A DNA stretch of 64,000 nt, from contig QFMX01000009.1 in the NCBI GenBank assembly GCA_003240625.1, forward strand, positions 1 to 64,000, in the 5' to 3' direction. This DNA is from Sphingomonas taxi (GTDB taxonomy: Bacteria > Pseudomonadota > Alphaproteobacteria > Sphingomonadales > Sphingomonadaceae). Below the pieces are notes generated by a model. The model was not told where the DNA came from and searched no databases. It was given only the letters and a program-made list of their open reading frames with translations. The translations under genes and the position numbers were made by a program. Of the stretch, positions 60,940 to 64,000 are shown piece by piece. Numbering within the stretch: the first letter of the stretch is position 1; each line of letters opens with the position of its first letter.

Positions 60940-60992
60940 TGCCTCCCCCTCCGTCACGCTTCGCGTGCCACCTCCCCCTGGCGGGGGAGGAT
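60940..60992. repeat. R1 right arm flanking the DUF559 gene
   Basis: GCCTCCCCCTCCGTCACGCT ... CTGGCGGGGGAGGAT. It is the inverted complement of the left arm at 60505-60557 with few mismatches. It ends 161 bp before rpsJ. Confidence 0.92.
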
Positions 60993-61153
60993 TGATGGGT
61001 AGCATGGTTCTCGGCTGTCGAGCGAGTTGCGCCGGAAAACCCGCAATCCCCGGTTGCATTTCACCCGACTCTCCCGTAATGGCCCGCCTTCGGTTTAAAC
61101 ATCAACCAGCAAGAGCCCGGAAACGGGCCCGCTCTTTCGCATCGGTAGGGACT

Positions 61154-61462
61154 ATGGACAGCAACATCCGCATTCGTCTGAAGGCGTTCGATCACCGTGT
61201 GCTCGATCAGGCCACTGGCGACATCGCCGACACCGCACGCCGCACCGGCGCGCTCATCCGCGGTCCGATTCCCCTTCCGACGCGCATCGAAAAATTCACC
61301 GTGAACCGCGGCCCGCACATCGACAAGAAGTCGCGCGAGCAGTTCGAGGTGCGCACGTACAAGCGTATGCTGGATATCGTCCAGCCGACGCCGCAGACGG
61401 TCGATGCGCTGATGAAGCTGGACCTCGCCGCTGGCGTTGACGTCGAGATCAAGCTCGCCTAA
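61154..61462 (+). CDS. rpsJ: 30S ribosomal protein S10
   Basis: A 102-residue 30S head protein and NusE antitermination factor: NIRIRLKAFDHRVLDQAT, GPIPLPTRIEKFTVNRGPH (split 37-55) and the C-terminal DIVQPTPQTVDALMKLDL. GGTAGGGACT precedes the ATG at 61154. It starts the S10 operon. Confidence 0.99.
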   Translation: MDSNIRIRLKAFDHRVLDQATGDIADTARRTGALIRGPIPLPTRIEKFTVNRGPHIDKKSREQFEVRTYKRMLDIVQPTPQTVDALMKLDLAAGVDVEIKLA

Positions 61463-61750
61463 GGGCTGGCGCGGCGCGGTCGACCGGTAACGGTCCCGCG
61501 CCGTTCGACATTGGGATACCGCCGTCGGTGAAAACCGACGGGGCAGCGTCCCCCGTCACGCTTCCGCATCTGCAGGAGCACCAGCCCGGGACGGGGGCAC
61601 GTTTCGTATTTACCGGGTTGAACCGACTCCATTCAGGGCTTTTGCCGGGAATGGGGTCAGGTGGACGCATCATGGAGCTCGCTCCGGACATGGTCCGCAA
61701 GCCCCCGAGGAATAGTCCGACGGGGCCTCTGTCTAGGAAGGGACAAGATC
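61463..61750 (+). promoter_or_regulatory. Long structured leader between rpsJ and rplC
   Basis: 288 nt without a gene, full of stems: CGGCGCGG/CCGCGCCG enclosing GACCG-GTAA-CGGTC (61472-61503), CCGTCGGT-GAAA-ACCGACGG (61521-61540), CCATTC...GAATGG enclosing GGC-TTTT-GCC (61628-61653), GGAGC/GCTCC (61674-61685) and GCCCC/GGGGC (61701-61725). AGGAAGGGACAAGATC is the rplC ribosome site. Such length is unusual inside an S10 operon. An autoregulatory site or an internal promoter are possible. Confidence 0.6.
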
Positions 61751-62497
61751 ATGCGTACTGGCGTGATCGCGAAGAAGATGGGGATGACCCGCCTGTTCCA
61801 GGAAGATGGTCGGCACGTGCCGGTCACCGTTCTGGCACTCGAAGGCAATCAGGTCGTTTCCGTTCGCGAAATGGATCGTGACGGCTACACTGCCGTCCAG
61901 CTTGGTGCAGGTGTCGCCAAGTCTAAGAATGTCGCAAAGCCGCAGCGCGGCCATTTCGGCAAGGCCGAAGTGGAGCCCAAGGCTGTCGTCCATGAGTTCC
62001 GCGTGAACGCAGACGGCCTGCTCGACGTCGGCGCCGAGATTTCGGCCGACCACTACGTCGCAGGCCAGATCGTCGATATCCAGGGCAAGACCCAGGGTAA
62101 GGGCTTCCAGGGCGGCATGAAGCGTTGGGGCTTCGGCGGTCTGCGGGCAACCCACGGCGTGTCGGTCTCGCACCGTTCGCTGGGTTCGACCGGTCAGCGC
62201 CAGGATCCGGGCAAGGTCTTCAAGAACAAGAAGATGGCCGGCCACATGGGCGACAAGTATCGCACCCAGCAGAACCTCGAGATCGTATCGACGGATGTCG
62301 AGCGTGGTCTCCTGTTCGTCAAGGGTTCGGTTCCTGGCTCCAAGGGCGGCTGGCTCTTCGTCAAGGACTCGGTGAAGGTCGCGCGCCACGCCGACGCACC
62401 GTTCCCCGCCGGTCTCAAGACCGCAAACAGCAACACCGCAGCAGACACGCCGGCCGAAACGACCGACGCACCTGCAGCCGACGGCCAGGAGGGCTGA
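61751..62497 (+). CDS. rplC: 50S ribosomal protein L3
   Basis: A 248-residue protein near the peptidyl-transferase centre. MRTGVIAKKMGMTRLFQEDG, KGFQGGMKRWGFGGLRATHG and GSTGQRQDPGKVFKNKKMAGHMG (split 155-177) are diagnostic. A low-complexity Ala/Thr tail (about 225-248) is typical of alphaproteobacterial L3. Confidence 0.99.
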   Translation: MRTGVIAKKMGMTRLFQEDGRHVPVTVLALEGNQVVSVREMDRDGYTAVQLGAGVAKSKNVAKPQRGHFGKAEVEPKAVVHEFRVNADGLLDVGAEISADHYVAGQIVDIQGKTQGKGFQGGMKRWGFGGLRATHGVSVSHRSLGSTGQRQDPGKVFKNKKMAGHMGDKYRTQQNLEIVSTDVERGLLFVKGSVPGSKGGWLFVKDSVKVARHADAPFPAGLKTANSNTAADTPAETTDAPAADGQEG

Positions 62498-62499
62498 GC

Positions 62500-63126
62500 G
62501 TGAAGATCAAGGTTTCATCTTTCGCCGGCACTGACGCAGCGGACATCGAGCTCAACGACGAGGTCTTCGGCCTCGATCCGCGCGCCGACATCCTGCACCG
62601 TGTCGTCACCTGGCAGCTCGAGAAGCGTCGCGAGACGGCTCGTGGCACCCGTGAGCGCGCAGACGTCGCACGCACCGGCAAGAAGTTCGGTCGCCAGAAG
62701 GGCGGCGGTACGGCTCGTCACGGCGATCGTCGCGCACCTGTGTTCATCGGTGGTGGTAAGGCACACGGCGCGCGCGTCCGTGACTTCAACCCGTCGCTGA
62801 ACAAGAAGGTTCGCGCTCTTGGCCTGCGGATGGCTCTCAGCAGCCACGCCAAGGCGGGTTCGCTGGTCATCATGGACAGCCTGGCTGTCGAGGGTGGCAA
62901 GACCAAGACGCTGCAGGGCGATCTCGCAAAGCTCGGCTTCGGCAAGCGTGCGCTCGTCATCGACGGCGACATGGTCGACACCAGCTTCGCATTCGCTGCG
63001 GGCAACCTGTACGAAGTGAACGTGATGCCGGCTGCCGGCGCGAACGTTTACGACATCCTGAAGCATGACACGCTGGTGCTGACGCGCGCCGCTGTCGAAA
63101 AGCTGGAGGCGCGCTTCCATGGCTAA
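62500..63126 (+). CDS. rplD: 50S ribosomal protein L4
   Basis: A 208-residue exit-tunnel protein. It starts at GTG 62500 (2 nt after the rplC stop) with AGGAGGGCTGAGC upstream. RQKGGGTARHGDRRAPVFIGGGKAHG (split 66-91) is the tunnel loop. In E. coli free L4 regulates the S10 operon. The end overlaps rplW by 8 nt. Confidence 0.99.
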   Translation: MKIKVSSFAGTDAADIELNDEVFGLDPRADILHRVVTWQLEKRRETARGTRERADVARTGKKFGRQKGGGTARHGDRRAPVFIGGGKAHGARVRDFNPSLNKKVRALGLRMALSSHAKAGSLVIMDSLAVEGGKTKTLQGDLAKLGFGKRALVIDGDMVDTSFAFAAGNLYEVNVMPAAGANVYDILKHDTLVLTRAAVEKLEARFHG

Positions 63127-63433
63127 GAAGCAGAAGGCGGGCATCGATAATCGTCATTACGACGTTATCCTGGCACCGCACATCACCGAGAAGACGACGA
63201 CCCTGTCGGAGCACAACGCGGTGGTGTTCAAGGTGTCCAACGACGCCACGAAGCCCGAGATCAAGGCGGCCGTCGAGGCGCTGTTCGACGTGAACGTCGT
63301 CGGCGTGAATACGCTCGTCCAGAAGGGCAAGACCAAGAAGTGGAAGGGCACGAACTACTCGCGCTCGGACATGAAAAAGGCAATCGTGACGTTGAAGGAC
63401 GGTCAGTCCATCGACGTGACGACGGGGATCTGA
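63119..63433 (+). CDS. rplW: 50S ribosomal protein L23
   Basis: A 104-residue exit-site protein, docking point for trigger factor and SRP. It reads HYDVILAPHITEKTTTLSE, VVFKVSNDATKPEIKAAVE and KKWKGTNYSRSDMKKAIVTL. It starts inside the rplD end. Confidence 0.99.
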   Translation: MAKKQKAGIDNRHYDVILAPHITEKTTTLSEHNAVVFKVSNDATKPEIKAAVEALFDVNVVGVNTLVQKGKTKKWKGTNYSRSDMKKAIVTLKDGQSIDVTTGI

Positions 63434-63437
63434 GGCC

Positions 63438-64000
63438 ATGGCACTCAAGCATTATAATCCGACATCGCCGGCACGCCGCGGTCTCATCCTGGTCGACAAG
63501 TCGTCGCTCTGGAAGGGTCGCCCCGTAAAGGCGCTGACCGAAGGTAAGCACAAGACCGGCGGTCGTAACAACAAGGGCCATGTGACCTCGCGCGGCATCG
63601 CCGGCGGTCACAAGCAGAAGTACCGCTACATCGACTTCAAGCGTCGCAAGTGGGACGTCGAAGGCACCGTCGAGCGGATCGAGTATGATCCCAACCGCAC
63701 CGCGTTCATCGCCCTGGTCAAGTACCCGGACGAGGAACTCGCCTACATCCTGGCGCCACAGCGTCTGGCCGTCGGCGACAAGGTCCTCGCGGCCAAGAAG
63801 ACCGACGTGAAGCCAGGCAATGCCATGGAACTCGGTCAGATGCCGGTCGGCACCATCGTCCACAACGTGGAGATGAAACCGATGAAGGGTGGCCAGATCG
63901 CCCGTTCGGCCGGCACGTATGTGCAGGTCGTCGGTCGCGACAAGGGCATGGTGATGGTCCGCCTCAACTCGGGCGAGCAGCGCTACATCCGTAGCGATTG
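63438..64000 (+). CDS. rplB: 50S ribosomal protein L2, cut by the window end
   Basis: The first ~187 of about 275 residues: MALKHYNPTSPARRGLILVD, TGGRNNKGHVTSRGIAGGHKQKYR (split 41-64) and PVGTIVHNVEMKPMKGGQIARSAGTYVQ (split). It contacts the peptidyl-transferase centre. 4 nt after rplW. The reading frame is open at base 64000. Confidence 0.99.
   Translation, partial: MALKHYNPTSPARRGLILVDKSSLWKGRPVKALTEGKHKTGGRNNKGHVTSRGIAGGHKQKYRYIDFKRRKWDVEGTVERIEYDPNRTAFIALVKYPDEELAYILAPQRLAVGDKVLAAKKTDVKPGNAMELGQMPVGTIVHNVEMKPMKGGQIARSAGTYVQVVGRDKGMVMVRLNSGEQRYIRSD

Overview
The window is chromosomal DNA from a GC-rich alphaproteobacterium, most likely a Sphingomonas or close sphingomonad. Three things point there: strong G/C bias at third codon positions, typical alphaproteobacterial proteins (TrcR/DUF1013, DUF1192, SapC, DUF3597, SleB-type hydrolase, PRISE-like SDR), and many dispersed palindromic repeats between genes. 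I see no rRNA, CRISPR array, intact insertion sequence or prophage. One tRNA (Trp, anticodon CCA) is present.

Layout. 1-3.5 kb: small envelope or unknown proteins and a cold-shock protein. 4-8.3 kb: SleB-type cell-wall hydrolase and a large M16 protease. 8.3-13.8 kb: a minus-strand run in transcription order xseB, polyprenyl synthase, coaD, secreted cyclophilin, queA, EF-hand protein, tgt, small membrane protein, M16 protease, with several ATGA overlaps. 14-19.2 kb: diguanylate cyclase, ClpA, DUF1192. 19.3-33.2 kb: plus- and minus-strand metabolic genes (quinone reductase, LpxH-like phosphatase with GT4 glycosyltransferase, TrcR, MBL hydrolase, dienelactone hydrolase, GST, thioredoxin-like protein with DEAD helicase, FAD dehydrogenase, SapC, cytochrome b561). 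33.3 kb: a likely small RNA with C-rich loops. 33.5-44.4 kb: antiporter, zwf, SDR, two secreted or anchored proteins of unknown function, and a three-gene DUF2975/HTH/membrane operon behind a near-perfect operator dyad.

44.5-64 kb is translation-gene territory. On the minus strand: tRNA-Trp, secE, nusG, (3.5 kb insertion), rplK, rplA, (repeats), L10 leader, rplJ, rplL. On the plus strand: rpsL, rpsG, fusA, tuf, (1.7 kb insertion), rpsJ, rplC, rplD, rplW, rplB (cut by the window end). The nusG/rplK insertion holds a duplicated-HTH protein, an orphan trpC and a kdgT fragment. The tuf/rpsJ insertion holds an unknown membrane protein and a DUF559 nuclease gene.

Two observations stand out. (1) Directly after rplL, rplA, nusG and fusA lies the same three-hairpin element: variable but perfectly paired stems, an invariant CCGGCCGGC box and a UUUAC-loop hairpin. 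This looks like a structured RNA family in the 3' regions of translation genes. (2) The DUF559 nuclease gene at 60.6-60.9 kb sits exactly between two inverted ~50-bp arms that are the two halves of a ~125-bp repeat found elsewhere in the window. One arm supplies its Shine-Dalgarno sequence, which suggests a full-length relative of a non-coding repeat family.
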